From Lamellibrachia satsuma (taxonomy: Eukaryota; Annelida; Polychaeta; Sabellida; Siboglinidae), in assembly GCA_033239005.1 (NCBI GenBank), contig BSQZ01000012.1, positions 62,001 through 126,000 of the forward strand: DNA of 64,000 nucleotides, in the 5' to 3' direction. Made by a program: the position numbers and the translations under genes. Shown here piece after piece: positions 28,976 through 40,746 of this stretch (positions are counted from its first letter, which is position 1; each line of letters starts with the position of its first letter). The notes under the pieces are model-generated. The model worked only from the letters and a program-made list of their open reading frames with translations. It made no database searches and was not told where the DNA came from.

Positions 28976-29225
28976 CGTCAGTCATAGGTCACGATACGTT
29001 CGCTAGAGGGCGCTGATATTACCCAGAGGGCTCAGCGCTAATCATAGATCACGCTACGGTCGCTATGAGGCGCTGATATTACCCAGAGGGCTCTGCGCTA
29101 ATCATAGTTCACGCTACGGTCGCTAGGAGGCGCTGATATTATCCAGAGGGCTCTGCGCTAATCATAGTTCACGCTACGGTCGCTAGGAGGCGCTGATATT
29201 ACCCACATGGCTCTGCGCTAATCAC
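28976..29225 (+). repeat. 60-bp tandem repeat, four copies
   Basis: The unit holds TCACGCTACGGTCGCTA, GGCGCTGATATTACCCA and GGGCTCTGCGCTAATCA. Copies are nearly identical. Like the 71-bp array on the left, the unit includes CTCTGCGCT, but the rest differs. The following 70 bp (29220-29290) hold two ATTGG boxes and CACGTGAC motifs. Confidence 0.9.
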
Positions 29226-29299
29226 GTGACGCTCTCTGATTGGTTGAGCGCATCACGTGACCTTCAGGACGCTCACGGATTGGCTGAGCGCTTACCGGA

Positions 29300-29900
29300 A
29301 GCTAATGGCGGATGATTAATGACCATGGTGTGCTCTTTTGCTTGGGGGTATGAAAACTCATTGTATACTACTACCGTAGATTCACGGTTTAGGAGCTGCT
29401 CAAAATGTTCCTTCCATCTTTGCTGGATGGCAGTGTCACCTTTCAGGAGAGTCCCGTCTTGAGACCAGAGAGGAGTGTGGTCATTTGAAAAATAACGGAG
29501 GAGCAGAGGGAAGATGTTGATGTGACAGATAGTTTCAGGAGGAACCTGGTGAGGAGTTTGGTATATGGGCTGGACACGAGGAACGAAAGGAAAGGGAACG
29601 GTTGACGAAGGATTAGATAATGGGTGCGCTTGGAGGGAGTGGGGGTACAAAGAAGAGGGGAAACCACGACTGACATGGGAGGACTGTGTGAAGATAGATT
29701 TGGCGGGACTGTGAAGGGAGTGGAGAACGAGAGCGAGGTATATAGGGAGAGGTGCTGGGCGGTGGAAACGCCAGTGAAAAGGATCAATGATGAAAAAGGG
29801 GAACAAAGGGAACAAAGGGGAACGAACAACCATGACCCGCATCCACACTTGACTTCAAAGACAAAGGACAGACCAACACACAGTACATCAACTCTGTCCA
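29300..29900 (-). mobile_element. LINE fragment and repeat, minus strand
   Basis: On the minus strand, 29500-29330 reads LWSQDGTLLKGDTAIQQRW and then HFEQLLNRES, the linker between endonuclease and RT of many LINEs. The part 29600-29760 is related in inverted orientation to 39180-39310 (shared GGGAGGACTG and GGCGGGA blocks), so it belongs to an interspersed repeat. The frames are broken. Confidence 0.55.
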
Positions 29901-30384
29901 CCTAATTTTTTATTTAACGGAATTCTATTAATATGATGCAACATGAAAGCATCGCGTTGCGTACGCTTAAAAGAAATGCACATATTTTACATGCGGTTAC
30001 TAATACAGCTCCAACAGTACCATATTGCACACTTGTTTTCGTGATCACACCACATGAAAACAGACTAAATAATACATGTTCGATTTTTCTCGGAAATGTA
30101 CGTTGAACTGCAAAGCTTTTCTAAACACAACGCTAGCGACTAGGCCTCAAGGGTGTAAATTCAAACAGGCCGTTATCTCCGCAAGAACGGACCTTAATTG
30201 CTGCGACTTTGAAATTAGTTTCCAGTCGTACGCAACGAATGACTGCGTGAACCCTCCATGCACCGTCAGATGGCACTCCAATAAAAAAAACATTCATTAC
30301 TAAAGATTATCAAAATATGCGTGAAAATTCAGACCTTTAACGTGACACCTGATATCACCAGACAAACTATTAAATTATTTAATT
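29901..30384. other. No gene recognised
   Basis: This is AT-rich sequence with short open frames lacking splice or domain support. The part around 30200-30384 resembles pieces near 8840-8930 and probably belongs to the dispersed repeat that follows. Confidence 0.4.
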
Positions 30385-30550
30385 ATGCATGCAGAATTGA
30401 TTGAAATGAAAATGGAAAAGCTTGAGCCTCAAGAATTTCGCCTTTAATAAAATGTCATAACTTTGTCATGTGATCAGCGAGAGGACGGAAGTCACGCCCA
30501 TGATCAGCCTTGACCCCATAAAGTGTGTACCGTTTTGGATATCAACTATT
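30385..30550 (+). repeat. Dispersed repeat, right copy
   Basis: This is the counterpart of 17176-17345 in the same orientation, with an exact 28-bp match starting CATGATCAGCCTTGACCCC and several shorter blocks. The sequence 30551-31300 holds nothing I can name. Confidence 0.7.
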
Positions 30551-31541
30551 TTGAGCCTTACCCGGTCTAACGACTAAAGCCAATTCTTTCAACGGTTTAA
30601 AAAAATACGCACTTTTTAGTTAAACCGACTGCGGATATTACTTAAACTATTGACACACCACATATTAAGACATCAACAAACCGGATTCGCGATAGGCTAA
30701 ATCAGTTGAGGATGCAGTTTTAAAGTTCATCAACGACGCACGCACGTACATCCCACATGCACACGTTGGCCCTGAACTAACCGGGCTGGACAGTACGTAG
30801 ACCTCATAAAACTTTAAGCTGCTGGTTCTTTGAGATCAGCCTACTAAGGAATGCTTTGATTTGAAGTCAGGCTTGAGACATAAATTAACTCACAATGGAT
30901 TCGTCTTTGTTTTCTTTAACTTTAATAAACTGGTAAACAATATAGTATACTAAATATGAATGTTGTTTCATTGTTGCGTGCTTATAGACAGAGGATGTTG
31001 TCCGGAGATAATGGGGGAGGATATTGTCCTGGGTGATTAAAAGTCATCGGTGATTATTTCATTGAATTCCCTTTTAAATATCACTATACACGTACGGGCC
31101 TAATTTTATTTAGTTACGAAAACGTTATGTTATTTTAATGTTTTATGCACATTTCCTAAAGTCCGTACTCAAATGGGATATTCAAACTCTATGATAGAAA
31201 ATCGAATGAACGTATTATTATAAGTAATTACTATTAAAACATCGCGATGGCACGTTCACTGCCGACATCGGGAAACTGCCGCACGCGCATCGTCGAAAAT
31301 ATGGGATGCAGCGGACATGTTGTTAGCTTGTAAATGTTATACTTGTGTTGTGAACACTGTGACATTTATTACTAATGCGTTAAATGTCACCGGGATGATG
31401 TGTGGGTGCACGGGGCACGGTAATCGATCTTTCGCCCAGGCTTCCAGTATTATGAAATATTGTTTCATGTTACGCAGAGTGACGTTTCAGTTGCGCTGCC
31501 ATTGCACAATGCAACGGGCGATGTTGTTGAAGCACAGCAAC

Positions 31542-31638
31542 ATGTCTACCCGTCTTGCTTCTATGACGTCACCAGTTCTACTTCTTGGAGTTTTGTTCCT
31601 TCTGACTCCCGTCAACAACGTGACCACGCGGGACACAG
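31542..31638 (+). CDS. Signal-peptide first exon (second one)
   Basis: ATG at 31542 starts 32 codons plus one base: a short polar start (MSTRLASMTS), a hydrophobic core (VLLLGVLFLLTPV) and NNVTTRDTG. The donor GTGAGA is at 31639. It exits in phase 1, like the signal exon at 12337, and like the entry phase of the kringle exon at 39515 with which it could splice. Upstream in-frame ATGs exist (for example 31317), but the leader is best formed from 31542. It is likely the first coding exon of the kringle gene to the right. Confidence 0.65.
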
Positions 31639-31696
31639 GTGAGACGATTGTTGTGTGGGGATAGAATCGATGTCGTTTCACAATTCAAATACATTG

Positions 31697-33185
31697 TTTC
31701 TGTGTTCAACATGACGGCTGTTGTACGAGCACATCGTGTCGATGTTTCTATGTACAACATCACGGCTGTTGTACGAGCACATCGTGTCGATGTTTCTGCG
31801 TACAACATCACGTCTGTTGTACGAGCACATCGTGCAGATGTTTCTGTGTACAACATCACGTCTGTTGTACGAGCACAACGTGTCGATGTTTCTGTGTACA
31901 ACATCACGTCTGTTGTACGAGCACATCGTGTAGATGTTTCTGTGTACAACATCACGTCTGTTGTACGAGCACAACGTGTCGACGTTTCTGTGTACAACAT
32001 CACGTCTGTTGTACGAGCACATCGTGTCGATGTTTCTGTATACAACATCACGGCTGTTGTACGAGCACATCGTGTAGATGTTTCTGTGTTCAACATGACG
32101 GCTGTTGTACGAGCACATCGTGTCGATGTTTCTGTGTACAACATCACGTCTGTTGTCCGAGCACATCGTGTCGATGTTTCTGTATACAACATCACGGCTG
32201 TTGTACGAGCACATCGTGTAGATGTTTCTGTGTACAACATTACGTCTGTTGTACGAGCACATCGTGTAGATGTTTCTGTGTACAACATCACGTCTGTTGT
32301 ACGAGCACATCGTGTCGACGTTTCTGTGTACAACATCACGTCTGTTGTACGAGCACATCGTGTCGATGTTTCTGTACACAACATCACGGCTGTTGTAAGA
32401 GCACATCGTGTCGACGTTTCTGTGTACAACATCACGTCTGTTGTACGAGCACATCATGTCGATGTTTCTGTGTACAACATCACGGCTGTTGTACGAGCAC
32501 ATCGTGTCGATGTTTCTGTGTACAACATCACGTCTGTTGTACGAGCACATCGTGTAGATGTTTCTGTGTACAACATCACGTCTGTTGTACGAGCACATCG
32601 TGTCGATGTTTCTGTGTACAACATCACGTCTGTTGTACGAGCACATCGTGTCGATGTTTCTGTATACAACATCACGGCTGTTGTACGAGCACATCGTGTA
32701 GATGTTTCTGTGTTCAACATGACGGCTGTTGTACGAGCACATCGTGTCGATGTTTCTGTGTACAACATCACGTCTGTTGTACGAGCACATCGTGTCGATG
32801 TTTCTGTATACAACATCACGGCTGTTGTACGAGCACATCGTGTAGATGTTTCTGTGTTCAACATGACGGCTGTTGTACGAGGACATAGCGTCGATGTTTC
32901 TTTGTACAACATGACGGCTGTTGTACGAGCACATCGTTTCGATGTTTCTGTGTACAACATCACGGCTGTTGTACGAGCACATCGTGTCGATGTTTCTGTG
33001 TACAACATCATGGCTGTTGTACGAGCACATCGTGTCGATGTTTCTGTGTACAACATCATGGCTGTTGTACGAGCACATCGTGTCGATGTTTCTGTGTACA
33101 ACATCACGTCTGTTGTACGAGCACATAATGTCGATGTTTCTTTGTACAACATCACGGCTGTTGTACGAGTACATCGGTTGTGTCC
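31697..33185 (+). repeat. 48-bp minisatellite, about 31 copies, each with a hairpin
   Basis: A 48-bp unit begins 60 bases inside the intron after the signal exon. Each unit contains GTACAACATCACG and TGTTGTAC, forming an 8-bp stem (GTACAACA/TGTTGTAC) with a 7-nt loop. Because 48 is divisible by three, long frames stay open on both strands (517 codons on + and 518 on -). None is joined to the upstream exon frame or shows splice sites. Variant units (TTCAACATGACGG) recur in blocks, showing higher-order duplication. Confidence 0.93.
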
Positions 33186-33237
33186 TGCATGATATATAAA
33201 ACAAAATGACATAAAGGAAGGGCAAATGTGACAAACG

Positions 33238-33770
33238 AGGATGTCACCAGGATGGCGGAATGTCATCAATGAGTGGACAAGTGGGAGTTTCGTGAATGTC
33301 ACCAGGACGACGGGATGACGCCAAGGAGTGAACAAATGGGAGTGTCGTGTGTGTCACCAGGATGGCGGGAGGACATCAAGGAATTGACAAGTGGGAGTGT
33401 CGTGTGTGTCACCAGGATGGCTGGACGACATCAAGGAATGGACACGTGGGAGTGTCGTGTGTGTCACCCGGAAGGCGGGATGACATCAATGAATGGACAA
33501 GTGGGAGTGTCGTGTGTGTCACCAGGATGGCGGGATGACACCAATGAATGGACAAGTGGGAGTGTCGTGTGTGTCACCAGGATGGCGGGATGACATCAAG
33601 GAATGGACAAGTGGGAGTGTCGTGTGTGTCACCAGGATGGCGGGATGACATCAATGAATGGAAATTTGGGAGTGTCGTGTGTGTCGCCAGTATGGCGGGA
33701 TGACATCAAGGAATGGAAATGTGGGAGTGTCGTGGGTGTCACCAGGATGACATGAAGGAGTGGACAAGTG
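33238..33770 (+). repeat. 55-bp minisatellite, about ten copies
   Basis: The unit holds GACAAGTGGGAGTGTCGTG and TGTCACCAGGATGGCGGGA. The last copies decay toward 33800. The open frames here only restate the repeat. Confidence 0.92.
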
Positions 33771-33799
33771 GGAGTGTTGTGTGTGTCACAGTGTCACAA

Positions 33800-34740
33800 T
33801 GTCGACATGACGTCAATGAGATGAAAAGTTGCAGTGTCGTGAGACAGAACTCGCCATTTGCATCTGTGGTATTTTGGGTATGTTGAAAGTATATATTGAG
33901 AGGTGTGTGGCAGGGTCTCAACCTCCCATCTAACAACCTCGTCATCCACTTTTTTGAGACCAACCTCCCACCTCCCACCATTTGTGAGTGCCCACCTCGC
34001 GCCAGTCTCACCTCCCACCTATTTTTGAGGCCACCCTCCCATATCGCACCCATCCTAGGAGAGACCTCCCACTTTCTGTCACGTCCCTCTCCATATTGCA
34101 CAATATATCATATCGGCCCGTTATGCTGGTCGGCCTGTGTTGTTCGGCGCCCCGTCTCAGCCGCCGATGGAGGCTCTAGGCTGGCAGTACGGCTCGCTCT
34201 ATTGTTTGTTTTTAAGTCATCAATAATTTGCAGAGATGAGCTGTTTCCCATGTTTATATTCACGCGCTGGCGCACACGACTGCACATTCGCTCAGGTATG
34301 CAAGTGCAAATGTTGCGCCACAATGAATATGTGTAATCGACCCTTGTACACCACTCTGCATGTCATTGTTCCATAGTTTCAAGAGCGAAAGGGATGGTCT
34401 TCGGAGACTAGACGTGTTGCAGTGGGGCTTTGAGTGTTTGGGTTCATTTGATGAAATGAAAGGCGAAAGGTGAAATGTTTTAGGAAGAAGCTCAACAGTA
34501 ATTGATGGCGGCTTGGTGACAGTCAGAGTGAATGTGTTTGGACAAGTGGTCGTTGTGAATTTTGGCTGAAACTATTTCGGTAGGACAACGCTTGGAAAAT
34601 CTGTTGTTGTTTCCGCTTCGGTGCACGGTTCCTGGCAAACACTGTGCAACGATATTGGGTAACATCGGTCATCGACTACGAAGGGTAATTGTTAATTTAC
34701 ACAGTACCAAATACACCCGCCGCGTCTGAACAATCCACGC
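33800..34740. other. No gene recognised
   Basis: A CT-rich stretch (about 33920-34080, several ACCTCCCACC motifs) is followed by unremarkable sequence. There is no supported exon. Confidence 0.4.
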
Positions 34741-34744
34741 GATA

Positions 34745-37700
34745 ATGGGACCTAAAAGAAAACAGAGTGCTAGTGCCGACGTATCCGCACCAAATCCAGG
34801 AGACGATGTTCTCAATACTGACCAGTTCAAATTAATAGTACTGAAACTATTGTCTGACGAGAATGTGTTATTAAAAATGAAAAAAGATCTTGTTCCCAAA
34901 AGGGTTGGCCGATAAAATTGACTCCATGAACAAGAAAATTGACGATCTCACCGCAAGTATCGAAGTGAGGGATGTTAGAATAGATGAACTAGAACAACAA
35001 GTCAACAGCCTGGAAAAGGATTTGGATGGTTTGGAGCAATACTCCCTCAGAACCAATCTTCAATTCCAAGGAATCACAGATATCGTAAACGGGGAGGATA
35101 TTCAGGCAAAAATCATGGATATCGTAAACAATCAAATTGGCCTTACTCCTCCGCCTGAAACTAATGAAACAGTGCGGTGTCACTGCATGGGAAGAACGCT
35201 AAACAAACGCAGCATACTTGTGAAGTTTCACAGCGAGTGTCGCCGGGACGCAATAATCCGAATGCGTAGAAAACTGAAGGGAAACAACTGCCGTGTTTTC
35301 ATCAATGAGGATTTAACGGATCGGCTTTCTGAGCTCGTCTTCCAACTTTTTCTATTTCAAGACTATAACCAACCTAAGCCTATGTGCACATATACTTTAA
35401 TGGGCACGTGCGAGTGTTAATGATTGGCAGCCCTATCTCATCATTGTATTGTGACTTGTTTTGTCACCATTGATCTCGGTACCTCGATGACCTCTGTGGT
35501 ACGCATTTTCTTTTTATTATATTTGTCATGTTTTTGTTAATCCCAACTAATAGTGTTGGTATCAGTAGTTATGTGTACTATTCTAATATTCCTACACATG
35601 CAATTGTGGTGATTCGTAGCAAAACATACATGCTGACTCTATATTGTATCTTAAATGTTTATGTATATGGAGCAGACAATCGGATTTATTTGGATATTTT
35701 TTAACCAAAATTACGTATCCAAATAATGGATGATGATTAATCATTTATTCATTTTCAAGGAGGTACTAACCGCAATTCTTTATTTAATATTATTACAGTT
35801 AAATGAAACACTAATTTTAAGTTACTGGCAGAAAGACACAACAAACGTTTCAATATACTAAGCACAAACATAGAATCAATTAATGTTAAACATAGTGAAA
35901 TAGAAGCCTTCGTGGTAGAACTTAACCTGATAAACTTAAAATTTAGCTTAATATGTTTTCAGGAATGCTGGCTTTCCGAGAATGATGATATGTGTAATTT
36001 ACAACTTGAGGGATATCAGTGCATTAAACAAGGCAAAACATGTAGTAATAAAGGTGCACTGGTCATGTATTTAAGCAAAACATTTAACTACAAAGTAATG
36101 TTGTCTCTTAATCAGTATGACAATTGGGAAGGTTAATTTATTAAAGTAACTAGAGAGGGGCTTTCTAAAGATATAATAATTGGTAATATTTACAGGCCCC
36201 CAAGAGACCATAACAAAATTAAAAACAATTCCTTTCCGAATTCACACCTATAATTTCGTCATTTGACACAACGAACTCAGATGTTATTATTGCAGGAGAC
36301 TTCAGTATAAACCTTTTGAAAATAAACGAAAAACAAGTATTCGCCGAATTTTTTTATACTTTAATATCATATAGCTTTTACCCACACATCACAATTCCTA
36401 CTAGGCTCTCCAAAAATTATAGAACCCTAATTGATATTTGTTTTTTGCAAATCAACTAAATCTACAATAAAGCCTAATTCAGGCATTCTAACTAAAAAAT
36501 TATCAGACCACCAACCATATTTCACTTTTCTAAACACAGTACCTTTACCAAGATATATAAAAATTAGTGCACAGAACTTCAATATCTGATTTTATACACG
36601 AAGTGTTCTCATCAAATGTTTAGAGTAAACTCGACCAATCTCCTAATGCAAACCCTAATGAATATTATGATATCCTACATGACGTAATGCAATGTGCAAA
36701 AAATAAACATATGCCATATAAAACGGTTAAACTAAAAAATACAGATACAAGAAATCCACTTGGATTACGTTAGGTCTGCTCAAATATATTCGATACAGAG
36801 ATCAATTATATAAGACACTAAAAACTACTCGTCCAGAATCATCAAAATACTTTGCAATTCGGATCAAACTGACTACCTATAATACTATCCATAAAAAAAC
36901 ATACGTACTGCTAAACGCATACATTACGAATCATGTATTAATAAATTAAAAAATAACATAAAAAAACATGGGAAACAATTAATGGTATTCTTTCTAGAAA
37001 ATACAGAAAGAAAACGTTCCCCAATTCCTTTATTTATAACGAAAATATCATAGTACATAAAACGGCAATTGGAAACACATTTAATTCATATTTGATCAAT
37101 ATTGTCCCAAATTTAGCCAACCAAATACAAAGTTCCACAAATAAAACTCTCAGATACTACCTTAATGGAAACCATAACAATGTATTTAATTTTCAACTTA
37201 TTAATGAAGAAACAATATCTAAAACAATAGATGATATACACACAAAAGCAAGTTGCGGATTTGACGGTATTTCTTTAAAGCTTCTAAAGTTAATTAAACC
37301 TGTTTTGACAACATCTTTAACTTTAATCACAAACCAAATATTAACTACGGGTATCTTCCCAGACAAATCAAAACTGCCAAAGTAATACCAATTTATAAAA
37401 AAAGGGGACGAAACTCTATTCTGCAATTACAGGCAAATATCAATCTTACCTGCAATTTCAAAAGTAATCGAAACAATTATTTACAACCAGCTAGATTATT
37501 TCTTAAAAAGACATACACTTATGTACAATAGTTAATATGGATTTAAAACGGAACATTCTACGGAATTTGCCGCTCTTGAATTGATTGATAGGATATTGAC
37601 ACGTATGGATAATAAGGAAATACCTATACATATTTACTTGGACCTGTCAAAAGCATTTGACACTCTGGATCACTCAATATTAATTGATAAGTTAGAGTTT

Positions 37701-38900
37701 TATGGCGTACAAGGAGTAGCTTTAGACCTATTAAAACATTATTTAACAAATAGAAAACAGTACGTAGAATTTGAAGACGCCCAATCAGATATGCTTAATA
37801 TCTCCACAGGCGTACCTCAAGGATATCAATTCTAGGCCCTTTGTTATTTATAATTTACATAAATGTCTTTGCACAATCTAGCCCAAAATTCAACTTCATT
37901 ATGTACGCTGATTACACAACACTTTCAAGTACCGTAGATTATTTCGCACAATATAGCAAAAATGAAAATGTAGAACAAAAGAGAACTGAACAAAATTAAT
38001 GAGTGGCTTAAATTAAACAAATTATCTCTAAATGTAGATAAATCCAAATATATGATGTTCAAAACGGTTAGTAGAAATAATATGATAAATCCACTAAATA
38101 TAAAAATATATAATATATATATATATATATATCGATAGAGTAGATGAGTTCAATTTCCTAGGGATCAGTTTTAATGAGCAATTAAACTGGCAAAGCCACA
38201 TCAAAAAAATTTCAAATAAGTGCTCCAGAATTATAGGTATCCTAAATAAACTCAAACGATTGCTACCTCTTAATATTAAGGTTATGCTGTATAACACTTT
38301 GATATTGTCATATCTAAACTATGGCTTAACGGCCTGGGGCTGTTGATGTGATAGAATAAAAAAACTTCAAAAGAAAGCCGTCCGAATTATATGTTTAAGC
38401 AAATATAATGCTTATACCGATCCACTGTTCAAAAGTTTTAATTTACTAAAAGTAGAGCATATTCTAAAATTGAAGGAACTAAAATTATATCATAAATTTT
38501 CAGAAAATAAACTACATGTCTACCTGCAAAACGTACCACTTGATCAAAACAATAGTGTTCACAACTTTAATACACGTGGTCAATATAACATACATACAAT
38601 CAGGGCACATCACGAGTTTTCTAAACGAAGTCGCAGGTACAGTTTGCAACATACCATAAATAATGCACCTGAATTATTAAAAGACAAGATCACCACTCAC
38701 AGTTTAATTAATTTTTAGTCTTAGTACGAGTCTCCCGTCCCTTATATGACATTACCTTTTATTTTCAGACCGTACTCTATATTCTTACCACTTCGTTTTC
38801 TCATATCGACTTAGATGTAATATATTGTACGGTTTTTGTGTTGAATTCTCTGTTTTGTTGTCTTTGGGACGAATAAATATTTCTAGTTTCCTGTTTCCTT
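34745..38900 (+). mobile_element. LINE with ORF1 and ORF2 remnants
   Basis: This looks like a nearly full-length but decayed non-LTR retrotransposon on +. ORF1 (34745-35420) has a Lys/Arg-rich start (GPKRKQSAS), a coiled coil (IDSMNKKIDDL to LEKDLDGLEQYS) and an RRM-like block (GRTLNKRSILVKF, RRDAIIRMR). ORF2 begins near 35790 with endonuclease motifs (ICFQECWL, GALVMYL). The RT part has KASCGFDGISLKLLK (about 37250), IYLDLSKAFDTLDH (about 37630) and STGVPQG (about 37805). After a frameshift YADYTT replaces the YADD box. The C-terminal part runs to 38718, with AATAAA near 38872. ORF2 is much richer in AT than ORF1, so two elements could have been joined. Confidence 0.8.
34890..35420 (+). pseudogene. 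LINE ORF1-like coiled-coil protein
   Basis: The frame holds heptads from about residue 8 to 50 (MNKKIDDLTA, IDELEQQVNSLEKDL) and an RRM-like second half with LEQYSLRTNLQFQGI, CHCMGRTL and INEDLT. This is typical of L1-like ORF1 RNA chaperones. The true start is probably ATG 34745, in another frame, so a small indel near 34890-34910 separates them. Confidence 0.65.
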
Positions 38901-38924
38901 GCATACCATAAACAGACGAACTCG

Positions 38925-39088
38925 CGTACACAGGCAGTGAACGAACATGCACGTAGTTAACACAGGCAGTGAACGAACATGCACGTAGTTAACACAGGCA
39001 GTGAACGAACATGCACGTAGTTAACACAGGCAGTGAACGAACATGCACGTAGTTAACACAGGCAGTGAACGAACATGCACGTAGTTAA
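38925..39088 (+). repeat. 32-bp tandem repeat, five copies
   Basis: Five nearly identical copies of ACACAGGCAGTGAACGAACA plus TGCACGTAGTTA lie immediately after the LINE 3' end. Confidence 0.93.
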
Positions 39089-39179
39089 CACATTTGTTGC
39101 TCTCCTCTTTATCCCTGAAGCTCGGAGCGAGGCTGTCTCTGATACCGTTCATCGATTTTTATTTTCCCGTCTTCTTCGT

Positions 39180-39310
39180 CACTGATCCCGTTTCACTGTC
39201 GTCTCCATCAAAAAGGCTCCACTCCCTCTGTCCCTCGCTCGCATTCCCCGCTCCCCTCACGCTCCCGCCAAATCTCTCTTCACGCAGTCCTCCCATCTCA
39301 GTCTCGGTCT
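39180..39310 (+). repeat. Interspersed repeat related to 29600-29760 (inverted)
   Basis: CT-rich sequence with CGCCAAATCTCTCTTCACGC and CAGTCCTCCCATCTCAGTC matches the reverse complement of the segment near 29640-29760, with differences. Probably part of a LINE 5' region or another repeat. Confidence 0.5.
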
Positions 39311-39514
39311 TTCACAAGTGGTACAGAAGTTACAGCTACTTCCGATTACTACGGGTCTCGGACGCCACCTTGAATTGTGCGGTGAACTAAAGTTGGAATC
39401 ATATAGATTGTTAATACGTTACTGTACACCCTTTCGGGGATCTGTAGCTTACGAACTTGTATGATGATAACGCATACGCCAGTGTAGTTAGTTGTGTGTG
39501 ATTTGCATTTGCAG

Positions 39515-39612
39515 TGGCACTGGAATGTTTACTAACAGAAAAAGGTAAAGAGTACATGGGACATGTCGCTGTTACGAGAACCAACACCCCGTGTATAAAG
39601 TGGTCGTTGAAG
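39515..39612 (+). CDS. Kringle exon, first half (second gene)
   Basis: The acceptor CATTTGCAG ends at 39514 and the donor GTAAGT begins at 39613. At 98 nt it is phase 1 in and phase 0 out, three bases shorter than 1416-1516. It encodes ALECLLTEKGKEYMGHV and the CIKWSLK end. Its natural partner, the phase-0 second-half exon, lies at 56351, so the kringle is split by an intron of 16.7 kb. A phase-1 leader exon at 31542 can splice to it. Confidence 0.85.
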
Positions 39613-39682
39613 GTAAGTCTTACTTGAAATATATAATATGTCTTTATCATAGCATGACGCATATTATCCAGTTGCTTCACTC

Positions 39683-39835
39683 ACCCACTCACCCACGCAT
39701 CGACGCACCTACACACCCACGTACCCACTCACCCACGCACCAACTCACCCATTCACCCACGCACCAACGCACCCCTCACCCACTCACCCACGCACCAACG
39801 CACCCACTCACCCACTCTCCCACGCACCCATCTCA
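39683..39835 (+). repeat. CACCCACTCACC-type low-complexity tract
   Basis: Imperfect repeats of CACCCACTCACCCACGCACC follow the kringle donor within 100 bases. Confidence 0.9.
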
Positions 39836-39949
39836 ACATAAATAACTTCCAATGCCCACATGCCTGGTGTAAAACAGGTCAACAAGTTGTACGAAATTGA
39901 TACGAATCGACTGAATCGGTCTCCGGCCTGTGGTTCAAACCCAGTATAT

Positions 39950-40335
39950 ATAAGCAGATTTAACAAGATTGCCATCCATAGCTACAAGCTCCAGGTTGCA
40001 AGAGCTGACAATGAAGTCATTAGCTTATCGAAGGTAAAAGAAAATTCATCTATGCGTAGTCCGCCTTTATCACATATCTGTCAATTGTATTCATAAACAT
40101 ATTTACACTGCTAGCGTTCACACAATCATTTGACAGCTTGTTCCATTCATTTGTCGTGAGAATGTGTACTTTCTCACATCCAACATACACTGCTCCTTAA
40201 TTAATGCTGCTTTATGCCCTCTGGTCCTATTTTTTTTAAGTTTAAAGAACATATTTCTATCAATATTCTCATAATCATTAAATAAAAAAACATATTGGTC
40301 TCCTATTAGTCTCCTGCTTTCTAGTGTTGTCAAAA
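39950..40335 (-). mobile_element. LINE 3' end, minus strand (family of 15.7-17.2 kb)
   Basis: On the minus strand 40339-40118 reads LESRRLIGDQYVF, NIDRNMFFKLKK and RTRGHKAALIKEQC. This matches the C-terminal part of the + copy at 16.64-17.01 kb. The 3' UTR follows toward 39955 with GATTGCCATCC. Confidence 0.8.
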
Positions 40336-40419
40336 CCACATTTTATCCACAATCCTCGTCACCAACAAATACATGTCAGATGTTGAATTAGGACTGACAG
40401 GATAAGTAATATTTAGGAG

Positions 40420-40745
40420 AGATCGAATAGGAAGTAGGGGAGGTGGAGTTATTTTTATTTATTTAAGAATCTATCCAGGCTTACGAAATAAAATTAGACA
40501 GGGAAGCAGATTGCGATGAAGTTGTTTGGTGCGATATAGCTATACACGGAATTCAACATTAACTATTGCGTTAGTTTACCGAAGACCAGACATAAATGAA
40601 GAGGATAACACAAAAATACAAAACGCTACAAATGAAGTGAGTAAAGGGGAATGTATCGTAATGGGAAATTTTATCCACGGACACATACAATTGAAATCTC
40701 TAGAATTATCTAAAAAAGATTTATTAAGGGTTATTTCAGTCAACT
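40420..40745 (+). mobile_element. LINE endonuclease fragment
   Basis: The + strand has GGGVIFIYL near 40440 and, in another frame, LTIALVYRRPDINEEDN and IVMGNF near 40545-40670. These are endonuclease-domain motifs (VYRPP- and GDFN-like). It is broken and ends at the left arm of the fold-back palindrome. Confidence 0.6.
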
Positions 40746-40746
40746 A

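Noticed and set aside
31697..33185. CRISPR-like array of regularly spaced repeats
   Set aside because: The whole unit repeats, with no unique spacers, and the DNA is eukaryotic.
31639..33234. Long open frames of 517 and 518 codons on both strands
   Set aside because: They are products of a 48-bp tandem unit divisible by three. The upstream leader exon is in a different frame and ends in a clear donor, and there are no splice sites or non-repeat coding sequence.
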